Positions 27,068-35,281 of a stretch of 64,000 nt of DNA are shown one piece after another (the first letter of the stretch is position 1; the number at the start of each line of letters is the position of its first letter). Made by a program: the position numbers and the translations under genes. The stretch comes from Pleurocapsa sp. CCALA 161. Its GTDB lineage: Bacteria > Cyanobacteriota > Cyanobacteriia > Cyanobacteriales > Xenococcaceae. The stretch spans positions 36,445 to 100,444 of the forward strand of contig NZ_PVWF01000004.1 of the NCBI RefSeq assembly GCF_003003995.1, given 5' to 3'. The notes under the pieces were generated by a model that searched no databases, was not told the origin of the DNA, and saw only the letters and a program-made list of their open reading frames with translations.

Positions 27068-27096
27068 TTAATTATTAATAATTAATTAACGAATTT
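27057..27096. repeat. Perfect 40 bp AT-rich palindrome
   Basis: Arms 27057-27076 and 27077-27096 are exact reverse complements with no spacer; the left arm contains TTCGTTAATTAATTATT. It includes the Tic20-like stop codon and could extrude as a cruciform or fold into an RNA hairpin at the transcript end. Confidence 0.9.
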
Positions 27097-27101
27097 TGCT
27101 C

Positions 27102-27137
27102 AAAAGCGATCGCCTATCCTCAACTGCGATCGCTTTT
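27102..27137. terminator. Bidirectional terminator made from two HIP1 sites
   Basis: Arms AAAAGCGATCGC (27102-27113) and GCGATCGCTTTT (27126-27137) are perfect reverse complements around a 12-base loop. A-tracts on the left and T-tracts on the right give a T-run on either strand. It lies between the convergent Tic20-like and DUF2470 genes. Confidence 0.75.
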
Positions 27138-27156
27138 CAACCACTATTTTGATTAG

Positions 27157-27435
27157 CTAAACAGTGCGCGCCTGTTTAATCATTGCCACTAAAGTGTGAT
27201 GTGCATCTTCAGCATCTTTGAGGGGGTGATCGAATTCTACCCTGACAGGAATAGCTTCGCCAGCAATTTGAGCTAAGATATTCATTCCTAAGGAATCGAT
27301 TGATTTCATGACCGCGCTGTCGGTTTGGGGAGCATTACCATAGACTTGGGCGTAAAGAGCGATCGCTCCAGCATGGTCTTGGTTCATATGTTGACAAATG
27401 CGATCGCTAATGGCGGGTGTAATAGCTTCAGACAT
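27157..27435 (-). CDS. DUF2470-domain protein
   Basis: The 92-residue protein starts SEAITPAISDRICQHMNQDHAGAIALYAQVYG and ends with RVEFDHPLKDAEDAHHTLVAMIKQA, the pattern of the DUF2470 domain that forms the C-terminus of HugZ-type heme-degrading and related proteins. Here it stands alone, as in many cyanobacteria. It may bind heme or a flavin-type ligand, but its role is unknown. The 63 bp to the upstream 172-residue gene allow one transcript. Confidence 0.85.
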   Translation of the reverse strand: MSEAITPAISDRICQHMNQDHAGAIALYAQVYGNAPQTDSAVMKSIDSLGMNILAQIAGEAIPVRVEFDHPLKDAEDAHHTLVAMIKQARTV

Positions 27436-27498
27436 AATTACTTGAGATCAATAAGATAGATTTAAAATCAGCTTGTCTTATCACCATAAACCTAATTG

Positions 27499-28017
27499 CT
27501 AAAGCAATTCAATATTTCTTACCTTACGAATTGTTTGGGGCAACACCCCGACTAGTAAAGCAAATGCTTCATCAGGCAGATCTGCTACTGTTGCTACATC
27601 AAACCAATGTTCAAACTGATTTAAAATCACCTGCGCTCTTTCGGTGGGGACGGGGTTGTCAATGATTTGCTTGGTTAATTTAACCCACTGTCGTCGCATC
27701 TTATATGCCTGTTTTCTTGCCTGGGAATTGCTGGGAGTAACTAAAGACAAATTTCCCACTGCCAAAAGCTTAGATACATCTAAATCAAATTGTCCACCCA
27801 CAATTGCTCCTGGTCCAGCAAATTCGGCATGATAGGTTTTATAGATAATCAGACCATTTTTGCGACGGGGATTTACAATCAACAATTCTCCCTGCTGCAA
27901 TTGCCAGCGAACTTGGTCGCAAATATCTTGATTACCAGACGGTATTTCTGGTTTGTCTAAGCTCACAGCGTTCTCCAATTTGACTTGGGATTGATGATCT
28001 AGATTTTGCTCGTTCAC
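27499..28017 (-). CDS. Conserved cyanobacterial protein of unknown function
   Basis: The 172-residue protein (GTG start 28017) has an acidic, disordered N-terminus (1-30), a beta-rich part around QGELLIVNPRRKNGLIIYKTYHAEFAGPGAIVGGQFDLD, and a helical C-terminus with RRQWVKLTKQIIDNPVPTERAQVILNQFEHWFD. I do not recognise a named family. No signal peptide or membrane helix is seen. It is flanked by the DUF2470 gene (downstream) and a GNAT gene (upstream) on the same strand. Confidence 0.75.
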   Translation of the reverse strand: MNEQNLDHQSQVKLENAVSLDKPEIPSGNQDICDQVRWQLQQGELLIVNPRRKNGLIIYKTYHAEFAGPGAIVGGQFDLDVSKLLAVGNLSLVTPSNSQARKQAYKMRRQWVKLTKQIIDNPVPTERAQVILNQFEHWFDVATVADLPDEAFALLVGVLPQTIRKVRNIELL

Positions 28018-28069
28018 TCTGAAAATATGATTGTGCAGGGTAAAATTTTGCCAATGATCATTAACTAAC

Positions 28070-28669
28070 CTAGGAGGTGGGAATGATTTTTTTTAGCAGT
28101 AAGCGAGGGCAATAATCAAACCATAAATTTCCCCAATTCGGTTCAATTTGAGAGATTTGATAGCCATTTTGACAGTATAGTTGTTTAGCTGATTCATTGC
28201 GATCTAAAACATGAAGCTGAGTTTCTTGATAACCCCAGTCTAAAGCAGCCTGTTCACAAGCTGTTAAAAGCTGACTAGCAATACCTAAGCGACGGTAATT
28301 TTGAGCTACGGCTAAATTAGAAATATAGGGATATTGGGGACTAGTCGACCACAAAGCAGAACGAAGTGCGACTTCAATCGTCCCCACAATTAGCGGCTGG
28401 GAATTAGATTGGGCATCTTGATTGTGATTGGCAGAAGTCATTTTCGCGACCAAGCAGCGGTAATGAGGCGAGGTAGAACGCACACGATAACGTAAATCTT
28501 CATTAATGGTAAATCGCAAAAAAGGATAGACCCAATGGGCAAATTCAGGAAAGTTATAAAAACTTTGCGCCAAAATGGCGCTGATTTCCTTGGTGTCTTC
28601 AATTAGGGCAGGATTAATCGTTAACTTTAAATCGTGTTCAACATCACTATCGAGAGATTTTAAAACCAT
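28070..28669 (-). CDS. GNAT-family N-acetyltransferase
   Basis: The 199-residue protein has the acetyl-CoA site motif A as NLAVAQNYRRLGIASQLLTACEQAA (Q/RxxGxG/A pattern RRLGIA) and motif B as LHVLDRNESAKQLYCQNGYQ. The N-terminal half gives the acceptor side; the substrate is unknown. It is the first gene of a minus-strand group with the unknown protein 52 bp downstream, and is divergent from the adenylate cyclase gene. Confidence 0.88.
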   Translation of the reverse strand: MVLKSLDSDVEHDLKLTINPALIEDTKEISAILAQSFYNFPEFAHWVYPFLRFTINEDLRYRVRSTSPHYRCLVAKMTSANHNQDAQSNSQPLIVGTIEVALRSALWSTSPQYPYISNLAVAQNYRRLGIASQLLTACEQAALDWGYQETQLHVLDRNESAKQLYCQNGYQISQIEPNWGNLWFDYCPRLLLKKIIPTS

Positions 28670-28876
28670 TAAATGTAAGAATTGGACTCAATTTTTTTAA
28701 TTATTGTAGCTGTAGATTGAAGCCAGTGATTGTTCTTAAGTTTGTTTGGGAATAATAAAACTATGTAGGGCCAGAACAATTGTCATCCATCATTGTTTTA
28801 TTTTAAGCCGTTAGCTTTTAATAACTGGTTTTGATCGCTATTTTGTTCTCCCAACCCAAAATTGATAATTGAATTA

Positions 28877-31168
28877 ATGCTCCAACAATCTGAATACAGC
28901 CAGTTAATGAGTGATTTATCTTGGGAAAAGATAGGTCAATCCATCGTGGATGTCATTGGTCAATCACTTAATCTAGATATTGTCATTTTACATCTGCAAA
29001 AATTTAATCATGGTGTAGAACAGCATTTCTTCTACCAAAAATCTACTCCAGAAGTTGCTCAAATAGAGCGAAATTTACTCAAATTAACAGTTGCCTCTCA
29101 GACTGAATTTGCCTCGAATGAGATCTTAGTAATTAATCAATCTGAGGTAGATCAATCCACTCTGCCAATAGATAGGTACAACGCCTGTATTCAAGCCAAG
29201 ATTGCGGCTATTATCTCCATTCCATTATGTTTCCAGGCAAATTTATCTGCATCCTTGACCATCCATTTCCTCAATAGCGATCGCCTCCAGCAACCACAGC
29301 TAGAAATCGTCAAAATTTTGGCAACTCAAGCAAATTTAATGCTTTCTCAGATGTTAGCGCGAGACAAGCTGCAAGAATTAGCCCAAAGAGCAACTACCAT
29401 CAATCGCATCACTGCTACCATTCGTGCTAGTTTGGACCCTCCTGTAATGTTCGCGGCGATCGCCAAAGAATTAGGTTCGGCTTTAAATGTTGATGGTTGC
29501 ACTCTTTCTTTATGGACACAAAGCGATCGCTTTGTCCGTTGCGTTGGTTTATATAATCCTCACGAAGCAAAAGCCTCGCTCAATTCTCCTGGTTGCCAAC
29601 AGGCGACTAGCTCTAGCGTACCAATTGCTGAAAATCCGATTTTACAAGCTCTTCTCTACAAGAAAAAAACGATTAATCTAGCTGATTTAGAACAGCAAAA
29701 AGCTCTGGCTCGTTATGAGCTTCCCTGGCACGCTAAAGCTAGAGCATTGATGATCGTTCCGCTACTGGTAGATGAGGAGATTATTGGCAGTATTACCCTG
29801 CGACAGTCGGATAGTTCTCGTCTGTGGACTACTGCGGAAATTGAGTTAGCCGAAGCGGTTGCTGCTCAAGCTGCGATCGCCATCAACCAAGTTTTAGCTC
29901 ATCAACAGGTTCAAGAATTAGCTCAAAAAGAAACCACCATTAATCGTATTAATAATACAATTCGTTCTAGTTTAGAACCCCCCGTGATGTTTGCGGCGAT
30001 CGCTAAAGAGTTAGGATCGGCTTTAAAAGTAGATGGCTGCACCCTCTCTCTCTGGACGCAAAGCGATCGCTTTGTCCGCTGTGTTGGTCTTTATAATCCT
30101 CAAGAACCACAAACAATTATTCTCGATTCTGCTGATTGGCAACAGGCGACTACCTCTACAGTACCTATCGCCAAAAATCCGATTTTGCAAGCTCTATTAT
30201 TTACGAAAAAGACTGTTATGTCTACGGATTTAGAAAAACAGCAAAACGTGGCTCGTTATGAGCTTCCTTGGCACGCCAAAGCCAGAGCATTGATGATCGT
30301 TCCGTTACTTTTAGATCAGGAAATTATCGGTAGTATCACCCTCAGACAGTCTGATGCTGCTCGTAACTGGAGTACTTCAGAAACAGAACTAGCCGAAGCG
30401 GTGGCTGACCAAGCAGCGATCGCCGTCCAGCAAGCCAAGCTATATCAACAGCTTCAGCTTGAAGAAGAAAAAGTTAGAAAGCTTAATTATTATCTAACTG
30501 AATCAGTCCTCAAGCGCTTTTTGCCCGCAGCGATCGTCAATAAGGCTGCTACAGGGAAGCTTTCCCTCGATTTAACTCCCGAACCTCGGCGCATTACTGT
30601 TTTGTTCTGTGATTTGGTCGGTTTTACCAATTTATCGAGTCGTCTAGAAGTTGTGTTGCTAGCAGAAATTCTCAATGAATATCTCGAAGCGATGAGCAAA
30701 GCTGTGTTCGACCACAACGGTACGGTAGATAAATTTGTTGGTGATGGAGTTATGGCAATGTTTGGCGCTCCAGAAGATCTATCTTGTCCTGAGCAAGCCA
30801 GAAAGGCAATCTCTACGGCTAAGACAATGTATTTTTATCTGCATATGTTAAACCAACGTTGGCAAGCCAAAGTAAATAGCAACGGTTCAATCCCCAGGTT
30901 ACAAATGCGCTGTGGGATACATCAAGGTAAAGCGGTAGTGGGGATGTTTGGTGGTGGACAACGAAAAGACTATACAGCGGTCGGTAAGGTGGTTAATATT
31001 GCGTCTCGTCTGCAAAGTGTAGCTTTACCCGATAGTATAATGATTTCTGAAACTACGGTTAATGCCCTCAACCAAAATATTCATTATATTCATTGGGGAG
31101 CAGTACAGAATTTGCAGCTCAAAGGAATTGACGATGAGTTTAAAGCATATGCAATTTGGTTCAATTAG
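28877..31168 (+). CDS. Triple-GAF class III adenylate cyclase
   Basis: From ATG 28877 the protein has 763 residues: a first GAF-like domain (about 10-160), two nearly identical GAF domains (about 180-345 and 365-525) and a C-terminal cyclase domain (about 565-760). The cyclase has metal-binding Asp in FCDLVGFTNLS and KFVGDGVMAMFG, the adenine-contacting Lys in VDKFVGDG and Thr in DYTAVG, and the transition-state Asn and Arg in VNIASRLQ, so it is predicted to be an active class IIIb adenylate cyclase making cAMP. The GAF ligands are unknown; I see no bilin-type Cys-His pair. It has no transmembrane helices. Confidence 0.92.
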   Translation: MLQQSEYSQLMSDLSWEKIGQSIVDVIGQSLNLDIVILHLQKFNHGVEQHFFYQKSTPEVAQIERNLLKLTVASQTEFASNEILVINQSEVDQSTLPIDRYNACIQAKIAAIISIPLCFQANLSASLTIHFLNSDRLQQPQLEIVKILATQANLMLSQMLARDKLQELAQRATTINRITATIRASLDPPVMFAAIAKELGSALNVDGCTLSLWTQSDRFVRCVGLYNPHEAKASLNSPGCQQATSSSVPIAENPILQALLYKKKTINLADLEQQKALARYELPWHAKARALMIVPLLVDEEIIGSITLRQSDSSRLWTTAEIELAEAVAAQAAIAINQVLAHQQVQELAQKETTINRINNTIRSSLEPPVMFAAIAKELGSALKVDGCTLSLWTQSDRFVRCVGLYNPQEPQTIILDSADWQQATTSTVPIAKNPILQALLFTKKTVMSTDLEKQQNVARYELPWHAKARALMIVPLLLDQEIIGSITLRQSDAARNWSTSETELAEAVADQAAIAVQQAKLYQQLQLEEEKVRKLNYYLTESVLKRFLPAAIVNKAATGKLSLDLTPEPRRITVLFCDLVGFTNLSSRLEVVLLAEILNEYLEAMSKAVFDHNGTVDKFVGDGVMAMFGAPEDLSCPEQARKAISTAKTMYFYLHMLNQRWQAKVNSNGSIPRLQMRCGIHQGKAVVGMFGGGQRKDYTAVGKVVNIASRLQSVALPDSIMISETTVNALNQNIHYIHWGAVQNLQLKGIDDEFKAYAIWFN

Positions 31169-31192
31169 CATCCAGAAGTCTAGAGTGAGGAG

Positions 31193-32851
31193 TTAACGAG
31201 AGTGAGTAATACGCCAGCTTAAAAGAATCACGGGGATGATCCCGACGAGGACGATAGCTAAGGCTGGCGCAGCAGCTTCGGCAAGCCTTTCATCAGAAGC
31301 GTATTGATAGACTCTAATCCCTAAAGTATCAAAATTGAAAGGACGAATCACCAAAGTGGCGGGAAGCTCTTTCATCACATCGACAAAAACCAAAATAGTG
31401 GAAGTTAGTAATCCTCCTGACATCAAAGGAGTATGAATATTCCAGAGGGTGCTGGTTGAGCCGTACCCCAGACTACGGGAAGCATCATCTAAGCTGGGAG
31501 AAATTTTATTGAGGCTAGATTCCACCGAGCCAAAACCAACTGCTAAAAAGCGGACTAAATAAGCAAAAATCAGGGCGAAAATTGTACCTGAAAGCAATAA
31601 CCCCGTAGAAAAATTAAAAGTGGAACGCATCCAGCGATCGATAATATTATCTAACCCCGCCATCGGAATTAATACGCCCACCGCAATTACTGACCCTGGG
31701 ATCGCATAACCCATTGCCGCAATTCTAACCGCTGTTTTCATCAGCCAGTTGGGTTCTAATCTTTCTCCATAAGCCATGATCACTGAGATCAGCAAGGCCG
31801 CGATCGCCGTAATAATGGCTAAAATAAAGCTATGCTGGGCTAAATTTCCAAAATCGCCATCAAAGGCACTATCGAGATTGTTTAAGGTTAACTGTAATAG
31901 ATAACCCCCAGGAATGATAAAACCTAAAAGCACTGGTAATAAACAAAAGACCAGCGCCAAGAGACTATGCCAAGGGTTGAGCTGAAAGGGAGTAAGTCTT
32001 TCAATGGAGCTAGAGCGATCGTAATATTGAGCTGCATTACGCGATCGCCTTTCTAAAACAATTAGAATCAAAACAAAGACCATCAAAAAAGCTGCCAACT
32101 GAGCTGCTGCCGATCTTTCCCCCATGCCTAACCAGGTGCGATAAATTCCTGTCGTAAAGGTGTTAACCCCAAAATACTCAACTGTTCCCAAGTCATTGAG
32201 GGTTTCCATCAACGCCAAGGCTAAACCAGCCATAATTGCTGGTCTAGCCAGGGGAAGAGCTACAGTAAAAAAACTTCGCCAGGGACTACAGCCAAGAGAG
32301 CGACTAGCTTCGATGGTACAAACCGACTGTTCTAAAAAGGCCACTCGCGCCAAGAGATAAACGTAGGGATATAGCACCAACAACAACATTATTGCTGCTC
32401 CTCCCAAAGAACGAATTTCAGGAAACCAATAATCGTCTACTCCACTCCAGCCGAATAGGTTACGTAGAACTGTCTGTACAGGGCCAAAGTAGCCCAGCAT
32501 CGCTGTATAAGAATAAGCCAAGAGATAAGCAGGGGCAGCCAAAGGCAGCAGCAAGAGCCAATTTAACCATTTACTTCCCCAAAAACGACACATCGTTACT
32601 AACCAGGCAGTACCAACGCCGATTAGACAGACTCCTGTTCCTACCAACAGCATGAGGCAGCAGGAGTTGACAATATAATTGGCTAAAACTGTACTAGCTA
32701 GATGTTGCCAGACAGCACCAGATTTAGTGAAAACACTACTAAACACAAATAAAATCGGTATAGCGATGATTAAAGCGATCGCCATCACTAATAAAGTCCA
32801 GCTACTGAGAGCAAAACCCTGAGCTATTTTACGTGGAGAAAGGGGAATCAC
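31193..32851 (-). CDS. futB: Iron(III) ABC transporter permease, FutB type
   Basis: The 552-residue protein (GTG start) has 12 predicted transmembrane helices arranged as two BPD_transp_1 halves. Each half has the EAA-like loop: EASRSLGCSPWRSFFTVALPLARPAI in the first and DDASRSLGYGSTSTLWNIHTPLMSGG in the second. This double-permease form is typical of Fbp/Sfu/Fut ferric iron importers. The binding protein and ATPase genes are not adjacent, as in other cyanobacteria where the fut genes are dispersed. Iron as substrate is inferred from the family. Confidence 0.87.
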   Translation of the reverse strand: MIPLSPRKIAQGFALSSWTLLVMAIALIIAIPILFVFSSVFTKSGAVWQHLASTVLANYIVNSCCLMLLVGTGVCLIGVGTAWLVTMCRFWGSKWLNWLLLLPLAAPAYLLAYSYTAMLGYFGPVQTVLRNLFGWSGVDDYWFPEIRSLGGAAIMLLLVLYPYVYLLARVAFLEQSVCTIEASRSLGCSPWRSFFTVALPLARPAIMAGLALALMETLNDLGTVEYFGVNTFTTGIYRTWLGMGERSAAAQLAAFLMVFVLILIVLERRSRNAAQYYDRSSSIERLTPFQLNPWHSLLALVFCLLPVLLGFIIPGGYLLQLTLNNLDSAFDGDFGNLAQHSFILAIITAIAALLISVIMAYGERLEPNWLMKTAVRIAAMGYAIPGSVIAVGVLIPMAGLDNIIDRWMRSTFNFSTGLLLSGTIFALIFAYLVRFLAVGFGSVESSLNKISPSLDDASRSLGYGSTSTLWNIHTPLMSGGLLTSTILVFVDVMKELPATLVIRPFNFDTLGIRVYQYASDERLAEAAAPALAIVLVGIIPVILLSWRITHSR

Positions 32852-33130
32852 AGTCAGTTTCTATCGTTAATATACTATTACTATTCAATGATCAAATTTT
32901 ACCAATCATGTCAACTTCAGGTTAAATTCGTGCTTGAAACCATCAACAAATAGTTGCAATATTTGACAAGAAATATAGAAGTGTAACGTAACTATGGTTT
33001 AACTTATACAAACCTATTCAAGATAATCGTAATTCGCTTTAATGCAGATATGAGTCTTTTGGCAGCAGTATAAATAGCCAGAACAAGATTCTTGTGCCTA
33101 AAACAATCTAAAATCGTGAGTTATAGAGCG

Positions 33131-33406
33131 ATGAATGAGCCGTCAAAACGAGATGTCTTACTGATAGAGCTAGAAAGAGAACGTTCGGTACGTCGTACTG
33201 CCCGCTTATTATATGCCAAGCGATCGAGCATTAGAGATGAGTTGGAGCGTTTGATTAGTCATCTTTCACTGTTAGTCTCTATACCTCGTAAAACGGCAGA
33301 AGATCCTCAACCAGAATCAGATATTTTAATTGAAGCAGCAAGACGGATCGACGATCCTGTATTTACGGAGTTGGTCATTCAGTTGATTCAAGAACGCCAT
33401 GTTTAG
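33131..33406 (+). CDS. Small helical protein of unknown function
   Basis: From ATG 33131 the protein has 91 residues; a frame extending upstream to 33092 needs a TTG start and looks less likely. It is charged and almost wholly helical (RDVLLIELERERSVRRTARLLYAKRSSIRDELERLISHLSLL), with a second helix pair at the end (DDPVFTELVIQLIQERHV). No motif is recognised. It precedes the DUF482 gene by 96 bp on the same strand. Confidence 0.55.
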   Translation: MNEPSKRDVLLIELERERSVRRTARLLYAKRSSIRDELERLISHLSLLVSIPRKTAEDPQPESDILIEAARRIDDPVFTELVIQLIQERHV

Positions 33407-33502
33407 CAATGAGTAGTGAACTCGCTTTTTTCTGCAATTTTTGGCAATATTTATTAGGCTAATTAACAAACCTGCCGTTATTTCAGTCTTAAATGCCCCA
33501 CT

Positions 33503-34696
33503 ATGGTTGAGCAGCTCAAATCTCATCAATACTCTCTGTCTTGGATTACTCAAATAGCCGAAATTCCCCAGACAGATTGGGATGAATTAGCCAAACCCCT
33601 ATCTACTCCGTTTTTAGAGTGGGAGTGGCTTAATAATCTTGAAGTTTCAGGTAGTGTGACGGCTCGTACTGGCTGGCAGCCTTGTCATCTGGTCGTATGG
33701 CGCAATCGTCAGTTGATTGCTGCTGCACCCTTATATATTAAAGGGCATAGTTACGGAGAGTTTGTTTTTGACCATCAATGGGCAGATTTATCTCATCGTT
33801 TAGGGATTGAGTATTATCCTAAGTTATTAGGGATGACTCCTTTTACCCCCGCAGTAGGATATCGCTTCTTGGTTGCTCCTGGAGAAGATGAGGAGGCGAT
33901 TACTGAGCTAATGGTAGCAGCGATTGATAAATTTTGCGCTCGCAATCAGCTTTCTGGCTGTAATTTTTTATTTGTTGATCTTGACTGGCGCAAGATGATG
34001 GAGAGCAATGGCTTTACAAGCTGGCTACATCACGGCTATATTTGGTCGAATCAAAATTTTAACTGTTTTGATGATTACCTCAAGATGTTTAATAGTAACC
34101 AGCGCAAAAATATTAAACGAGAAAGAAAAGCTGTCATTCAAGCAGGTTTATATACTAAAACTTATGTTGGCGGAGAAATTCCTCAGCATTTATATGCTGA
34201 GATTTATCGATTTTACAGTAGTACCTGCAACAAGTTTTACTGGGGTAGCAAATACTTAACTCGGCAGTTTTTTGAGCAGCTTTATCCTAACTACAGCGAT
34301 CGCGTTTTGTTAGTGGTGGCTTATACCGAACAAGATGACCTTCATCCCGTGGGAATGTCTTTTTGCCTACAAAAAGGCGATCGACTATACGGTAGATACT
34401 GGGGCTGTTATGAAGAATATAATGCCCTTCATTTTGAAGCCTGTTACTATAAACCCATCGAATGGGCGATCGCTAACGGAATCAAAACCTATGATCCTGG
34501 TGCGGGAGGAAGACATAAAAAAAGAAGAGGCTTTCCCGCTACTGCTAATCATAGTCTACATCGCTTTTACCACCCTCGCATGGCAAAGGTCTTGCGTAAC
34601 TACATCGATGATGTCAATCGTCTAGAACAAGAAGAAATCAACGCCATCAACAATAATCTTCCCTTTAACAAGCAAGAAATTACTTTCCACTTGTAA
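33503..34696 (+). CDS. DUF482/GNAT-type (FemAB-like) acyltransferase
   Basis: The 397-residue protein belongs to the DUF482 group, with paired GNAT folds. Telling segments are TPFLEWEWLNNLE near the start, HQWADLSHRLGIEYYPKLLGMTPFTPAVGYRFL, YLKMFNSNQRKNIKRERKAV and the C-terminal TYDPGAGGRHKKRRGFPATANHSLHRFY. The family is annotated as peptidoglycan biosynthesis/recognition or BioF-like, but its acceptor is not established. No membrane helix is present. It is the last gene before the tRNA-Tyr region. Confidence 0.85.
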   Translation: MVEQLKSHQYSLSWITQIAEIPQTDWDELAKPLSTPFLEWEWLNNLEVSGSVTARTGWQPCHLVVWRNRQLIAAAPLYIKGHSYGEFVFDHQWADLSHRLGIEYYPKLLGMTPFTPAVGYRFLVAPGEDEEAITELMVAAIDKFCARNQLSGCNFLFVDLDWRKMMESNGFTSWLHHGYIWSNQNFNCFDDYLKMFNSNQRKNIKRERKAVIQAGLYTKTYVGGEIPQHLYAEIYRFYSSTCNKFYWGSKYLTRQFFEQLYPNYSDRVLLVVAYTEQDDLHPVGMSFCLQKGDRLYGRYWGCYEEYNALHFEACYYKPIEWAIANGIKTYDPGAGGRHKKRRGFPATANHSLHRFYHPRMAKVLRNYIDDVNRLEQEEINAINNNLPFNKQEITFHL

Positions 34697-34876
34697 TGAG
34701 CAACATCACGAGTAGCATTTTGATTTGCAGATCTAAGGGAAATTTTAAGAATTACCCCAAACCTAAAATTGTTTTGATAACATTTATGTATTGCCAACAC
34801 CGACTACAAAAATAATTATAGTTTTGCTAGTCTCGATTAAATCTTGTTTTGGCAGAAATAAAGGAGCAAAATAGCT

Positions 34877-35014
34877 ATGTCTGACTTAAATCGAGGAATC
34901 ATGAAATTTGATGGTGCAGACAAACCAATTCTGGTTGCTGTATCCGCCCTGTTAATTTTTGGAGGCATAACTGCTTTGATTTTTTGGGCATTAAAATCAG
35001 CTTATGTAGTCTAG
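34877..35014 (+). CDS. 45-residue single-span membrane protein, possibly Psb35-like
   Basis: AAAGGAG at 34860-34866 lies ten bases before ATG 34877, and the frame runs 45 codons to TAG 35012-35014. The protein starts MSDLNRGIMKFDGAD, has one helix (about 18-39, ILVAVSALLIFGGITALIFW) and a short tail. The N-terminal pattern NRGIMKF-GAD resembles short cyanobacterial proteins of the Psb35 (Ssl2148) group that stabilise the CP47 assembly module, but this is from memory and unconfirmed. Excellent ribosome-binding site and clean helix make a real gene likely. Confidence 0.65.
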   Translation: MSDLNRGIMKFDGADKPILVAVSALLIFGGITALIFWALKSAYVV

Positions 35015-35139
35015 CTGTACTCCATTATCAGAGGCAGCGTAAGCGCGAACAGCAAAAATTTTAGTTAATTTTAGTTAATTTTATTTTTATTGTTTTGCTG
35101 CGGTCAGGCTGTGCTATGATTATTAACCGTGACACAAAT

Positions 35140-35221
35140 GGGTCGATGTCCGAGTGGTTAAAGGAGGCGGACTGTAAATCCGCTGGCTACGCCTACGTTG
35201 GTTCAAATCCAACTCGGCCCA
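35140..35221 (+). tRNA. trnY: tRNA-Tyr(GUA)
   Basis: The acceptor stem pairs GGGTCGA with TCGGCCC, the anticodon stem GCGGA/TCCGC encloses CTGTAAA with anticodon GTA at 35174-35176, the long class II variable arm is TGGCTACGCCTAC, and the T stem is GTTGG/CCAAC with loop TTCAAAT. The discriminator base is A at 35221 and CCA is not encoded. A strong terminator follows 15 bases later. Confidence 0.97.
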
Positions 35222-35235
35222 CTATGTTTCCCAAG

Positions 35236-35267
35236 GCTAATCTTACTGAAGTAAGGTTAGCTTTTTT
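35236..35267 (+). terminator. Rho-independent terminator after tRNA-Tyr
   Basis: An 11 bp stem (GCTAATCTTAC / GTAAGGTTAGC, one G-T pair) with a TGAA loop is followed by six T (35262-35267). It ends the tRNA transcript just before the convergent holA gene. Confidence 0.9.
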
Positions 35268-35281
35268 GGTTTCATATAGGA

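Noticed and set aside
29487..30233. Two plus-strand frames within the GAF domains
   Set aside because: They are alternate-frame shadows duplicated along with the GAF domains.
35181..35197. Small dispersed repeat inside the tRNA-Tyr variable arm (GGCTACGCCTACG)
   Set aside because: The variable arm has the normal class II length and pairing, so the resemblance to the HIP1-linked repeats is likely coincidence.
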